Source: Psococerastis gibbosa | Taxonomy: Eukaryota; Arthropoda; Insecta; Psocodea; Psocidae | DNA length: 64,000 nucleotides | Reading direction: 5' to 3' | Assembly (NCBI GenBank): GCA_963971405.1 | Contig: OZ020485.1 | Span: 5,084,001-5,148,000 of the forward strand | In this document: positions 10,284 through 23,039 of the stretch, piece after piece | Position numbering within the stretch: the stretch's first letter is position 1 | Layout of the letters: every line of letters begins with the position of its first letter | Notes under the pieces: generated by a model | What the model saw: the letters and a program-made list of their open reading frames with translations, nothing else | Database searches by the model: none | Told to the model about the DNA's origin: nothing | Position numbers and translations under genes: made by a program

Positions 10284-10617
10284 ATCAAGCATTTTCACAT
10301 TTCTTACTCTTTCCAGCCATGTATTATTTACGTTAATTAGTTAATTAAATTTAAGTTAATTTAGGCGTTGTCACGTTAAACTATCGTCCGTAAACCGACT
10401 TTACAACCGACTTACAGACACCCAATGTTTTTATTTTAAGTTTTATCTGCTCACTTGAGAATGACGAATAGGCCTAGTCGAAACCGGTCGTAACATAATT
10501 TTATATGTTTTTTTGTGTAATATTTTATCAAGTCAACTTTGAAGATAATGTGTTTGGAATATTACAAAGTTACAAAGGAGACTATTTTATATACATAGCA
10601 ACATAGGTACATTGGTA

Positions 10618-10818
10618 TAGTCCACGCAAAATTAAAAAAGTATGGACATGGAATGTTTTGATCCTGTTCAACATTGTAAAAATGTTACTTGCACCATTTT
10701 GTGTTACCTTGTTGCATTGGATGCAAGGCATAACAAAAATTGTGCAACGAATATTTTTATAGTGTTGAACACGATCAAAACATTCCATGTCCATACTTTT
10801 CTCATTTTGCGTGGACTA
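10618..10818. mobile_element. Tc1/mariner-like MITE
   Basis: This 201-bp near-perfect palindrome has arms starting TAGTCCACGCAAAAT and sharing 'gtatggacatggaatg'. TA sits on both sides (10616-10617, 10819-10820), as expected for Tc1/mariner target sites. The two arms match over about 85 bp. No gene is inside. Confidence 0.75.
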
Positions 10819-11321
10819 TACAAACGTGACTTACCTTAAGACCTAGCTGTCAAGAGTGGATTTATATGGTTTGATATGATGTTGGGGGTGTATATAGGAA
10901 CTTGGCTCGCGCGCTGCCGCACAATTAATTGTCAGCACAACAACGGTTTTGCCACAGTTTTTGAAGAGGAACATTTCTTTTACTTTATTACATCTCAGTT
11001 ATGTTTCTATTATCGATATTTCATGAGAAGTTTTGTATACAAACAACGTATGGGGGTTACCGACTTGATTTTAAGGGTAAATATGTACTGTACGTATATA
11101 CAGTAAATTGGTCGGACAATATTATTGGACAGCATCAATATCTCACTGAAGCCTTGGGGATATGTCTTGTGTTGGGACCGGGCCCTTTGTGAAATTCGAC
11201 GCTGGACAAACAAATATATGTTTGCTTGCTTTGTCAATCATTCATCTGAGGATTCGCATTACCTATTTCATTCTGTCAAAAGCGATAATATGTCGGGTAA
11301 ACCATACAAGACGGGCAAAGA

Positions 11322-11518
11322 GTTATAACCGAAAATAGAAGGTATTATAGATAAAACTGGACTTGACGGGATTTGAACCCACGATCTACGCCTATTAATG
11401 GCGTCACCTCAACTGCTGGACCACAAGATCACAAGACAACGCCCCGGATAGGCATAGATCGTGGGTTCGAATCCCGCCAAGTCCAGTTTTTTCTACATCC
11501 TATACTTTCGGTTATAAC
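11322..11518. mobile_element. Foldback element made of two inverted tRNA-like units
   Basis: The ends are GTTATAACCGAAA and TTTCGGTTATAAC. Each arm contains a tRNA-like 3' half with a perfect or near-perfect B box (GGTTCGAATCC) and the acceptor end CAAGTCCA. The left arm (minus strand, about 11359-11431) also has an A-box-like TGGTCCAGC. Relatives are at 24880, 44680, 59818, 60118 and (ends only) 63420. It is not a functional tRNA gene: the stems are imperfect and the family is dispersed. Confidence 0.75.
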
Positions 11519-11687
11519 GATGAGGTTACCGCTTCAACACACGTCAGTTTAAAAGTCAGTGTTATATACCATATAAAAACCTACTGCAATAATATATTGA
11601 AATGCCGAAAAGCAATAGGAATAAATTCACTCAAAAATATTTTTTATTTTTTTTATTAATTTAAGGACGCGAGGCCACGCCTGTGGC

Positions 11688-12367
11688 CAGTGGCGTAGCC
11701 AAATTTTTTTTTGGGGGGTCCAGTTTTCATGCAACATCAATACATAAAGTTTGTCCATTTACGACAAGTCTTCGAATGGGGTGGTGTTTAATTTGGCGCT
11801 TCCCCCCTCCCGTATTTTCGTAAAAGAGTAAAAAAAGAGGAAAGCCATCCTCATGGACGTACACATCTTTTCCCCACCCAAGGGGTCGCGGCCCGAAGAG
11901 GGGCCCAGGGGTCTCTCCCGGGGAAGGTTTTTGAAAAAAAAATAGGCCGGAAATTGTGGAATTTTACACATTTTGATGCATATACAGTACGTCTTGTAAC
12001 GTATTCTAATAATGTTTATGTTTTACAGCCAACGAATAGTAGACTTACTGCAAGAAAGGGGGCCCGGGGGTCTCCCCCGGTGGAACTATTTTGAAAAAGA
12101 GTAGGCCCAAAATAGTGCAATTTACGCACTTTGAAAGCAGTTATGTTCGGGGGGCCCGGGAGCTAAGGAGATAGGCTAAAAATAGTTTGTCGGCAAAAAA
12201 TTTTGATTTTTCAGACGATAACTTTATTAACAAAACTGGAAACAGGGGGACCGGGGTCTCCCCGGGGATTCATTTAAAAATTAATATTTGAAAAATGTGC
12301 TGTTTTTCTCAAATTTGGGGGGGTCAGGACCCCGCTGCTCCCCCCCCCCCCCTTGGCCACGCCACTG
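11688..12367. mobile_element. Non-autonomous hAT element
   Basis: The termini are CAGTGGCGTAGCCAA and, inverted, CAGTGGCGTGGCCAA. The flanks CCTGTGGC and CTTGTGGC agree at 7 of 8 bases. The interior repeats the motif 'ggcccgggggtctcccc' several times and has no transposase frame. A poly-C run lies next to the right terminus. Confidence 0.8.
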
Positions 12368-13129
12368 CTTGTGGCGTATGCGCCAATTAATATAGAAAAA
12401 TATTTTCAAATGAAATGGCCAATGGGTAGTATAATACAAGAAAAATTGAAAGAGAATCTTTTTGAAAATAAAAAAATTCGAATGAAGGAAAAATATGCTG
12501 TTGAGACGGAGGGAATTGCAGTTTCGATTAATTATAAAAATATAACCAGCATTTGAGGGACGAGCAATGGCGTCAAATGAATGCAATTATAACTAAAATA
12601 TTAGATGATGTTTGCAGATAACGGCAAAAATGCAAAATTAATTATTATTCGGTTGATCCATTGCATCAAATTACTGAATAAGCCTACTTACTTTTTCCTC
12701 GCTTTTATCCCTAGGTGGGGTCAGCTATACGGCAGGTTCCCTTCCAAGTTCCACTCCTTGCGATTCTGTGCATTAGCTGCAGTTACTCCCACAATACTGA
12801 CGTCATAGCCAGTGCCGGGTTTGGCTACCCACAAAAAACAAGCCCCCACCAAAAGCCGAAAATACAAAATACCAAAACAGCAAACTAAACCAAATAAATA
12901 AACTTGTCGAAATATTTGGCGGGAAATTGGAAGTTGCCGTGGCAATAATGATAAATCGCCTTACTCTATTTTTCATTCTGTGTCTCTATTTGTTTAAATG
13001 ATAGTGGAATATTCGTCTAATGGCCTAAAACTTTTCTGCCAGAGATAGGAGCCCCACACAATTCCGACTAAGGGGCCCCCACAAGACCAAACCGACTTTC
13101 TCTTCTACTGTTAGCAGACTAGCAGTCTA

Positions 13130-13340
13130 CGTGCGTGTCAAGTCCTGGTCACCTCCGATTTAATCGTGTGACTTTACCATATTCCCCAAGTGGTTCGGAA
13201 CCCACTATATTCAGGAGATCCACCCTGCCAGAAAACTCCCCTTTCCCCGAGGTGAAGGAGTCTGCCCTTAGGGTCCCTCAAGTTAACAACAGACTCACTC
13301 CCCCCGCCAGGCTGACAGTGTTGCTTAAAGCAGAAATGCT
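13130..13340 (+). repeat. Retroposon fragment, family of 18403/37919/61085
   Basis: The sequence 'cctggtcacctccgattta', then 'aagtggttcggaacccacta', matches the minus strand of 18403-18692 and 37919-38216. The downstream part ('cccgaggtgaaggagtctg') matches only the copy at 61085-61400. It is a second, related subfamily and is non-coding as far as can be judged. Confidence 0.6.
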
Positions 13341-14024
13341 GAAAGCAGGCTTTGGAAACAACAACAACCTTCCACTGTTAGCCTGGGCCGTTCCCGTCTT
13401 CTTTTTCCCCCAACTTCGATATGTTTTCAAACTACTGAATAGCTTAATTAAAAAGGATAACTAGTAATAATTGATAATCCTTTCTGATATCGTTTTCTCA
13501 AAATTGTTTCAAGATCTCTTTGTTAAAGCTGAGCCAAGGAAATGAGTTAGTAACGCCGTTAACATGAAAAGATGTTCGGCTCGGGGTCTAATAAGTAAAA
13601 TATTCTGACACTCTCAATAAACAAAACAAATTGTCTGCAAATGGTTCCCTGGAAGTAGAGAAATAAGGAGATTTTAGCGTAATTAACCCCATCTTCCTCG
13701 GCAGCCTTTAATGCTGGTCCTCATATTTTTGCCTTAATCTAAATAAACTTGGTGTTACTGCCAAACTCGTAGACCCGAGAAAAAATATGTTTACTCGCTG
13801 TTTCCTTCTCATTTACTGCTTTTTTTTGCGTGTAACATAAAAAAATATTTTTATACTACACCCAATTTTAATTTAACTTTTGTTGTGAGGTTTTTCATGG
13901 TACGTTTTAAGGTAGATAGGCTATATATCCTGACTCTTGTAAATAACTCTGTATAACTGCTGCTGGAGGCGTGCTTATAAACAGATGCAAAATTGTTGTA
14001 ATGTAATGTTGTAATTTTTTGGAA

Positions 14025-14205
14025 GGACTTTTTGTAGACCCCAGGCCTACATATAGGTCCCTTGTCCAATACCAACGACCCCATAGATTTTGGAGATTAT
14101 TTGTATTGTTTACGTATGAATTTTTGGCCATTGGCAAACTAGGCAATGATTTTGTCCAGGCAAAACAGTTTGCCAATCATGGCACTGCTGTTAGAACATT
14201 CCTAT
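14025..14205 (+). repeat. Dispersed repeat ('aataccaacgaccccat' family)
   Basis: It shares 'ccaataccaacgaccccat', 'attatttgtattgttt' and 'ggccattggcaa' with 18960-19190, with the inverted copy at 57900-58195, and more weakly with 21250-21460. It looks like a SINE or MITE of about 230 bp. Ends are not defined here. Confidence 0.6.
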
Positions 14206-14213
14206 CCAGTTCC

Positions 14214-14382
14214 TGCAGCCTGATTGAGGCGATTATAATACCGGTATTTATTTAATACCCTGGCAATAAAAATGTAAACAAGATAATTTTATAATGGATT
14301 ATATATTCAAAATTTGTTTGTTTACAGTTATAATCCTAGGGTATTTATTTATAATCGCCTCGATCAGGCTGCAGGCTGCTGA
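14214..14382. mobile_element. Palindromic MITE ('cagcctgatcgaggcg' family)
   Basis: The arms begin 'gcagcctgattgaggcgatt' and end with its complement near 14378. The inner words 'aaaatgtaaacaagataatt' and 'tttgtttacagttataatcc' are identical to those of the larger nested palindrome at 28761-29175. No gene is inside. Confidence 0.7.
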
Positions 14383-14925
14383 AGTATGATGTATGCAGAA
14401 GGCAGACTAAAGTAAACAGATGGCCAAGCAGTGTGCTTACAAGCTACCGACATTGCAACTCCTGTCCCTTATATCTGTAAGCGAACTAGTAAAGTAAGCT
14501 AAATGCGTGGTTAACAAAGAAATAGTAATGGGCGAGTGGACGACAAAGGAGTGGTTATGAATGGTCAGCGAGGAGTGAAGACAAAGTCTTGGACTTGATG
14601 CTGACTCAGCAATTGCCGCCGCGAACGGTTCCTTTCACCGATTTTTCCTCCAGTCGATAACCCCCTCAATCGTTCTTTCTCGCCGCCTCGCACTTCACTA
14701 CCCTTCTACTTTATCAATGCTCAACTCACATCTTCTGCTTTTGCCAAGAATGGGCGCTTGCTTTATAACGCTATGATTCAGCATTTTTAATGGAAATCTA
14801 CAAGTCAAGGTCGAATAATTTTTAGGAACTATTCATACAAGAGTACTGAGTACTGGGCCCAACCTAATAATCGTTTTAATCCATATATTTATTTGTACCA
14901 GGAAACGCGATGTTATATTTTAATC

Positions 14926-15135
14926 AAGACATGTAACAGTGGTACAGACTCCGACTTTCAACCGAAAGGTTGTTGGTTCGAGTCCCACACTTGCTACATT
15001 TTCAGGCCATTCTTCGGAGGGCAAGTAAAGCAGGCGGTCCCAGGCTTTCCTAGTTGAGTATAAGAGAGGGCTTTTTAGCCCTAACCCCTTTAGGTTGGCA
15101 TAGTAATAGAACAAAAATTTATGTATTTATTTTAT
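14926..15135 (+). mobile_element. tRNA-derived SINE, family 1
   Basis: The head has a B-box-like GGTTCGAGTCC within 'gaaaggttgttggttcgag' and an upstream A-box-like stretch. The body is 'gcaggcggtccc-ggctttcctagttgag', then 'gagggctttttagcccta', then a T/A-rich tail with TATTTATT. The same order recurs at 24668, 38327, 56121 and, truncated, at 50736, 57008 and 57165. Confidence 0.75.
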
Positions 15136-15675
15136 TGCGGTGGTTTTCGAAATGTAGTTTTTGCTTTCATATATTTATACGTTGGTAGGCATAAGGCAAG
15201 TATGTAGCCTACGGGTTCATTTAGTATGGTTATTGTTAAACAACTATTAATTTTTTAAGCTCCAGTTCCTTATTCTCAGCTGGAAGCAGATTTTCGTGTT
15301 TTCAAAATAAGCCACGAGATATTTCTTGATGGTATTTTTATTTAAAAACAGGATTTTGCCGCTATTTGGGCCTGTAGAAGAATGAATTTAAGGTAGAAAT
15401 CGTAAATTGACTGTGGGGACCCTTTAGAAGTTTCAGAGACGAAATAATAATGAATTATCGGAAAAATTCGACTGTTTTCGTATTCAGTACCAAAATCTTT
15501 GGCTGAAACCTTAAAAACTAATCTTTCGAGTCACCTCTCGGCGCCGTTGGAACTTGGGCGCCGGTGGCGGCCACATCACCGCCTCATAGTACCGCTCGGT
15601 CTTGGAATCATCCTACATCTATAACTTGATTTTCATCAGGTTGAGTAAATAGGTGCAAGTCGTTTACTATGATCG

Positions 15676-15931
15676 ATACCTGAAGGAATAAATGAAGAAA
15701 CAGTAGAATTCGGGCTGATGGGCCGTGGTCGAAATGAAAGCAAACTTCCAAACGTTTCGTCAACATCTGGGGTCGACATTTGCAGTGGAACAGCGTAGAC
15801 TTCTACGATTGTATCTTGGAGGCTCAGAAGCAACTCATTTCAACCACGGCCCATCAGCCTGGACATAAATGGTTCTTCATTTCACTCCGGCCGTGAAAGC
15901 CTTTGCTTTTCCATTATACCTGAAGGAATAA
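15676..15931 (-). mobile_element. SINE-like retroposon with hammerhead-like core, family 2
   Basis: Both sides carry the identical 16-mer ATACCTGAAGGAATAA (15676-15691, 15916-15931), a long target duplication that shows reverse-transcription-based insertion. On the minus strand the interior holds TTCCA, a stem GTCGAC/GTTGAC, then GAAACGTT and TGGAA (see 54545-54700). It is partly a foldback, with 'accacggcccatcagcc' in both orientations. The CTGAAGA box is mutated here. Confidence 0.75.
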
Positions 15932-18393
15932 TTTACAATCCAAATCAGGTTGTAAATTGCTTGTGAAAATGCTCGTATTTCGTCACGACTAATTTACAGG
16001 AAACAGAAGCGCATAATTATTCCTGGGCAAAAGTTTAACTGAGAAACTTGCCTCCACAACTTGAAAAGACTTGACTTCAAAGTTGGAGAGTCATCGGTTT
16101 TCATGCGGCACCTTAGCATCTCATCAAAAAGTACAGATTACACGTCTCAAATGCTATTTCGTTTACAGACGTCTTCAAATTATTGCTGTATGTGTGCTAT
16201 ATATCTTCAAGTGAAAGCACATCATTCTGACGAGGGACGGATCCAGCCCATTGGGGGGGAGGGGGTAATTGTGCGTCAAAATAGAAGAAACTTATGTAGT
16301 CAATTAGCGATTAAATTATAACGCAATAAATTAACTTGCAACAAACTAACTATTTTTTTTTTGGGGGAGGGGGGGCAGCTGTCCTACCCTACCAACCAGC
16401 TTACATTCTTCTGAGTCTTATACGTATGCCATGGCATAATATAAATTAAGCGAAATAACGCTAAGTTAGCAGAAATGAAGGTAACTTTAAACTCCGAGGA
16501 TTAGATAATTAATAGTTTCGTTGACTTGGTGGTACTTAACATGTTAATAATAAATTGGAAAGCAAAAAAATAACGAAGTTATATCGCAACATCGGAAATA
16601 ATATAACCGTATAATATTAGAAGACGACCGATTTCATTCAGACCAGTTTCCTTGTAAACAAGTTATTTAACCCAAATTAGCTATAACCACTGGATTACAT
16701 TAACCTTTTCTGTTCATTTTACGTATGCTGTCTCAGCCAGAGATTTATTTGCCGAATCCAAAATGTCACATTTAAATTACATGAGTGAAAACGGGGGGAA
16801 AAATTAAATATAAAAAAAACGTTATATAAAAGTATTGGAAGTGACTAGGCAGTTTTTATTTTTACTTTAAAAGAAATGTTTTAATTTCTAGTTTGTGCGG
16901 TACGGTACCGTACATTAAAAAATAATAATAATAAACCATAATAATTATAATCCACTATATTATTTCAATAGAAGGGGATGTGGTAAACAACCAACCCACA
17001 AAATCAGATAGGAATCCTCCAATTCTAAAATACTGATGATGGGACTAGCACCCACTCCTGAAACGTCGCCCCCTACCCCTGACAATGGGCTCTGCCCTAA
17101 TTCATCTATTACTATGAGACCCATGCCTCTATAACGACTACTAACACAACAGGCAATATAAGTCTAACTAAACCTTTGTTAAATACTAAAATACTCTCTC
17201 CAGTCAGTACGGCAAAGAAAAAATAAAGCACGAAATATTCGTAACAGAACAAACAAAGCGACAATGAGGAGAAACAACGCGACAGCTCTATTCACCGGTA
17301 ATTTATATGAAAAATAGCGAGAAAAGAAACGGGCACAGTCGAGCTAAAGTACAATATTGCATGCGCACGTGGAAGAAATTAAGTGAAATAGCATTGTAAA
17401 AGGAACGGAAAGAAAGCGCGGCACAGTGAAAGTAGAGCAGAATTTCGTGAAAATATCAAGTTTCTAGTCTGACATAGCAGCTTTTGTCTTGTCTCACCAT
17501 ATTTTCGTTCCATAAACCACTCTGGATGCCCTCGAGCATTCCTTCGCATTTTCATTTTTCTCCCTGTGATAGCATTACCTTTCTCAATTTTAAATGCGAT
17601 AGAGTGGCTACGCTGCTGAAACTATTCTATTGCGGAAAGTTCGTATACAGTCCTTGTAAGCCGCTCTAGCGGCCTCTTGTCCATGCATGCATCATTTCCA
17701 GTTTCATATACTTTACTTGTCTTTTAAGAAAAAATATAAATTTCTGAATAATCGATAATAAAATAGCATCTAGGTGATTTGCACTGAAGACACCACGAAG
17801 GCACAACGAAGACCTGAAATAAAATTTCATGCTTTTGATGCTGAGTGAGGAAACCGTGTTGCTGCTGTCCTGATCAATATAGTCTCAAAGGTTACATTGT
17901 ACGAATACATAAAAAGAAGAAACAACAAAAATGTCGGCAAAAAGAACGTGTTGAATTGAGCACAGTGATAGCCCAGTCGCAGTGACACAGCTCTGCGGTC
18001 TCCGGGGTCTCTTTATGCAAATTTTGAATTTCCCCTTAAGCACTGAAATAATGCGGACGAAAGATCTTGAGCAAGGTGAAAAACTAAACTCTATTCCCAT
18101 TAACTGTTTGCCTGACGTTATGGTATCATAGCTCGTCATTAAGATCTTTCGCAAGTGTAGGAGGGTAAAAAACCGGCCATGAAATTGCCGAGTAGCGATC
18201 GTTTAACTTGATTTACGTCTCATTTTATTAGTGATTTTAGCACGTTCTTCTCTTTTATTATTTTCAAGTGAGCCTTTGACGTTTATGTCAATTACCCTAT
18301 ACATAATTCAAACCTCCCACTTGGTTGGTTATAGACAAGTACTAAATCAAAGTTATAGTGAACAACTATAACCTTTTTAAAGTTATGGCAAGA
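15932..18393. other. Gene-free stretch with minor repeats
   Basis: No supported gene is present. Items seen: G-rich runs near 16252-16265 and 16360-16375 next to a 'ggacggatccag' word (a decayed hAT-type element); the perfect 14-nt palindrome GTACGGTACCGTAC at 16900-16913, which recurs at 35003-35016; and a dispersed block at about 17040-17180 related to 62740-62870. Confidence 0.5.
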
Positions 18394-18701
18394 ATCGTAT
18401 AGTAGTTAGTAGTAGTGTTCGTCGGGTTAATAACGACTTAGGCCTCATATTTGGGCCCATAGAGCGACCCCGACTTGACTGTCCTATGCCAGCCCATAGG
18501 ACAGTGGACCTCCTGATTATAGTGGATTCCGAACCACTTGGGAAACACAGTGAAGTCACGCGATTAGTTCGGAGGTGACCAGGACAAGTCCTACCATGTT
18601 TCCCTACCGGCACTGTCCACACAACCAAGTTGTCTGCAGCTTTGAACCTGCTTTGGTCTGCTGAATTCAACTTGGTATGGCGGCCGGCTAGTATCGTATA
18701 G
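18394..18701 (-). mobile_element. Retroposon copy with target duplication, family 3
   Basis: The body at 18403-18692 matches 37919-38216 at high identity. The flanking ATCGTATAG (18394-18402 and 18693-18701) is a 9-bp direct repeat. On the minus strand the element runs from 'gccggccgccatacc' to a (CTA)n-like tail, with a B-box-like GGTTCGGAATCC. A frame stays open through most of it on the minus strand in both copies (contains CPGHLRTNRVTSLCFPSGSE). Confidence 0.75.
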
Positions 18702-18959
18702 TGGTGAAGGATCATAATATTATATATATATATATATACACACTATATATACTGTATATAAATTATAAGACGGTGAATTCTGGCAAACACTCAGGAAAAT
18801 CTACAGAAAGCAAATTTGTTGCATGTTATATTATAGTAAAATATAGAATATTTCTTTTTTTCTTTTCTGTTTGAATATCCAACGGTCATAACGGTTAAAC
18901 GAGACACCCTAAGAGTAAGTTTGCCAATTTAAGTTTTGATGTAGTTAATTACTAGCAGT

Positions 18960-19190
18960 TAAGGACTTATTTATGGGCCCAGGTAGTGGCCCATAGGTCC
19001 CATGTCCAATACCAACGACCCCATGGATTTTGGACATTATTTGTATTGTTTTCATCTGAACTTGGCCATTGGCAAGCTGGTATACGTTCTCGATGTCAAC
19101 TTGCACTGGCTACAAGCGATAATGGACAAGCTGAGATAGGTCTACCATTGACGCAATGAAATAGGTGAAAGCATGACTTAACCAAGAAAG
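18960..19190 (+). repeat. Dispersed repeat ('aataccaacgaccccat' family)
   Basis: This is the best full-length copy: 'aggacttatttatgggccc', 'ccaataccaacgaccccat', 'ggccattggcaagctgg', 'ctcgatgtcaacttgcac', 'gacaagctga'. Compare 14025-14205, 21250-21460 and the inverted copy 57900-58195. Confidence 0.65.
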
Positions 19191-21249
19191 TACAGATACG
19201 AATCAATTTTTAAGGTATCTAATATATCGAAAAACTATAATGACGCTCAGCATGTCAGCATGTGCCCTATATCGCTTCACCTATTGGAAATATTTTGCGC
19301 ACATATGTATACATAGAAAAACTATTGTTTAAACAAATTAACATGGTACTCAAAATAGACATACGGTAGATTAGCACAGTCCCAAACTAACTTTTTAATA
19401 GGAAACTATGGCTTATGTTAACGTCATTTAAACATGACGAAGAAAATTAACCAAAATTGACAGAAGATGCAAATGCACAATGAATTCATTCTGGTAGAGC
19501 TATTACATTATCATTCGGGACATGCTGTGAACAACCAGCAGACGTCAAAGATGGCGGCGTGCATGTCATTAAAAATTACGACTCGTAACATTGGATGGGA
19601 TGAAATAATTTATGAGGAGGGAGGAGGCTACCCTGAGAACTGTTAGCCCACTTGGGGATAGCAAATAAAACCGAGAAGGGACATTGCGTGTTGCAGTATA
19701 ATTTAGGTAGTATCATTTGCTGCCAGAGATGGAATTGAAATTAAATCACCGGTCATTTCCGAGTAGGGGAGCGTCTATTTAATGACACAATCTGAAAGAT
19801 TAGTTACCGACTACATCTAGTAGGCAAATAACCATTTATCAGATTGCTGGCTAATGGATTACTGAAACCCAATTTAGAGAATTGGTTACCTATCACGATA
19901 CCTACGCTTATATTTAAGGTTTCTGGTTATGGAACTACGGGCACTTCAGACATAGATTCTCCCTCAGCTGGAGTCAATGTAACTCCCTTAGTTTTGAAAG
20001 GAACGTTTCATTTAAAGACGACTTTGACGGTAATTAAGTTTTAATTTCTTTCTGTTTATGTCATGCATTTTAATTGGTCCCTAATTCAGCTTCAATGACA
20101 CAGTTAAATTAATGTGAAAGATATGTTTGAGACAGGGTAAGCTCCTGTTCAGGTATAAATGAATAAGTGGCGGTTTTTTTTCAACAAGATCAATAAGAAA
20201 ACATCGAAGAAATTCCTTCCTTGTGGCTAATGTACATTTAGGCTCGGCCCCATCACCGCTTGAATAGTCAGTGAGGAGCATTGCACGGCACCGAAATGCA
20301 TTATTGGTAAATAACACGTATTTCTGGCCGAGACTTTTCATGTGAGAGTGGGAACCACTCAGCACCATTGGTATGAGGTATTATTACTCTATCAAGAGTT
20401 GATAAAAAAATCTTTCAGTTATGCTTTCCCATACAATGTGTTATTTTGCGTGACAACCTAAAAAATGTATCCAAATGCTTTGTCTGATTTCACCCCACAG
20501 TAGGTACATCGCAAGGTATTCTTGGAAGGAATTTAAACAGTCTCTTGAATAAAATTCTAAGGTACAACCACTTCTGCCACTCAGTCCAGACGATACCGTG
20601 GTCTAATCGAAATAGTTGGATCCTGAAATGTTGGTACGAATGTGGAAGGCAAAGGGAAACCACGGCATTACCTACCCCAATCCTGAGGGGAACTTAACCA
20701 CCGACCACCCTTACATCTCCTAATCCACTGAATTTCTACCTCTCAACGCAAAAGGAGGTCACACACCTCTCATGTCCTCTGTTTTCATCCCGCAGGATAC
20801 GAAGAATCCAATAGAATTCAAATTCCCAAGTTATTGGCGGCATTATATACTATAGCATATTCACGTTAGTAAAATTTGCGATGCTCTTTGCATTTTATTA
20901 ATTGCAGACCTGCAGCCATAGTACCTGTGGAAAATAATAGCTTATCCTGGAATAAGGAGGAAAATAAACCCAAATAAATGTAAATTTTAAAGTAGAATTT
21001 AGAAGTAAAATTGACCCAAAATTGAAGGAAAATCACTGAATACTAAAGCAACAGACAATGCAAGTCCAACTAACGCATTGTTAAAAAATATTACACCATT
21101 CACATTAACCAATAGATAACCAAACTAAGTTCAATAAAAAACCTCGGTTAGTAGAGAACTTCTCGATTGGACCGGCCATGTCTTTACTATAAGCGAGTTC
21201 GACTGTGTTTACTAATTAGAATTCGTTACAGGCTACGATCTACAATTAT
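19191..21249. other. Gene-free stretch
   Basis: No gene is supported. Around 20560-20760 lies a decayed block with 'ggaaggcaaagggaaaccac', probably the same LINE 3' family as 41870-42120 and 53450-53800. The rest is unrecognised. Confidence 0.5.
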
Positions 21250-21460
21250 CATTTTTGAAGGGCTTTTTACGGACTAGACCTAAATTAGTGGCCCTACGAG
21301 CGAATGATCGAATTGCGATTTTTTAAGATGATTGGTAATCTTTCCGTAACAATTTTGGCCACTGGTACACTGGTACACATCCTCGATGTCAACCCACACC
21401 GGCTACAACTGACAATGGACAAGCTGATAAATACTTAGGATAGACATAAACAATGTAACA
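21250..21460 (+). repeat. Diverged copy of the 'aataccaacgaccccat' family
   Basis: It shares 'ctcgatgtcaac-c-cac-ggctacaa' and 'gacaatggacaagctga' with 18960-19190. The middle part has been replaced. Confidence 0.5.
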
Positions 21461-21474
21461 GGCGGAAGCGTACC

Positions 21475-21713
21475 AAGGACGGATTTGGCTTCGTGCGGCA
21501 CTGCCCTTGTCGCGGACATTAATAATAAATACTATGGCGGGGGGGGGGGGGGGGGCGGGTGTTCACTAATAAATCTACTTTTTTTAATTTTTATAACCAA
21601 AATAACCTACTTTCTATGCCGTAACATATCTTTTTTTACGTAATATGCAACAACAAAAAATCTTTAATGTACGCGCGCGCGGACATTTGCATCAGTTGGT
21701 AAATCCGCCACTG
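21475..21713. mobile_element. Decayed hAT MITE
   Basis: The right end AAATCCGCCACTG is a clean hAT-like terminus; the left end (AAGGACGGATTTGG) is mutated. The flanks AGCGTACC and TCCGTACC agree at 6 of 8 bases. A G homopolymer of about 18 bases and a CG/CA-rich run are inside. Confidence 0.55.
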
Positions 21714-23039
21714 TCCGTACCAAGTAATAATATAATTATAATAATTCGTCTATTTCACAAGACTATTGACATAACAACATATACTGTAGGCCCCATTAAC
21801 CTAATGGTGTGCAGGGTACCTACTAACTCTATAGCTGACAAAATTTAATAATAAAGACACAATCGCAATAACTAAGCACAACAATAACTACTTATACCCT
21901 GCAAAGTTGGCAGCAGTGCCTCTGGTATACTCAAATTTGAGCCATATGTACTACAATAATAACTCACAGTAGTCAGTAATATGTCAGTCAGTAATTAGTG
22001 ATCTACTATAACAAAACCAAGCAGCTCTAGTTAAAACTTTCAGTTAATTAACAGCACTGGTCAGTTACCTATGACTAACGGCGTTTGGCTGCTGTAGGGC
22101 TGTAGACTTTATTTCATGAAATGTTTGAATTCTGAAAATTAATTAATTCTCATTAGCAATTAATGGCAGGCAGCGGCCTCCTGCATAATAAATTAACCTG
22201 CCTAACTTGATTATTAATTAAAATTAAAACATTACCTCCAGCGAAAGGAAATCCGGAGGGACAGACAAAATATTCTCAGCTAAAAGCCTGCATAAACTCT
22301 CGAAAATTTTCCTGTGCAGCTGTAAATCAAGTTCAGGTACTTTTCAGCACCTGTTCCTGGTGCAGACATGACGGGTGACATGGAACCATTCTCATTTACA
22401 TCGACATGGTTGATGTGAGCAAGGAAAGCTCGACTTCTTTTTGGGATTTTGGGGAGACATCTTGAAGAAAAGTTATCCAATAACTTTATCAGATTTCTGC
22501 CGACTGAAGTACAGCTCACTTTCAGGATGAGAACATCAACGAAAAGTAGTCATTTTTAAATCAATTTGTATTGTTTAAAGTTTTACGCTTTGGGGGCTTT
22601 CTGCCTTTCAGCTTAATTCTTAAAAGCTGTTTTTGTTTTAACCCTTTGTAACTGTAAGTAAATAAAATAACATTGGCTTTAAAAATAACTTAGATTCAAA
22701 GATGATTATCTGGAGTGGAATTTCGTGTAAGAAGTCTATAAACAATTTACATTAGTAAAGTGAATAACAAAATGCGAGTATACTGTCCATTGTTTCACTT
22801 TATTAGGCCTACGTTAATGGGAATGATACGTATCCATATAATATGCCAAACAAAATACCATATAAATGCAATACTATATCTTCTTGACGCCATATAGCTT
22901 AATATACCAGTGCCACAGACTGTGGCTTTAAGAATGTAATGTAATTTTTATTGTTGTTGTTACATGTTATATATAAGTATTTTACTTGTTTCTTATTGAA
23001 TTTCGAACTGATGATGAAATAATTAGAAAAAAAATATTT
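21714..23039. other. Gene-free stretch
   Basis: No gene or recognisable repeat is supported. The 79-aa minus-strand frame at 22280-22519 shows no family motif or splice context. Confidence 0.45.
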
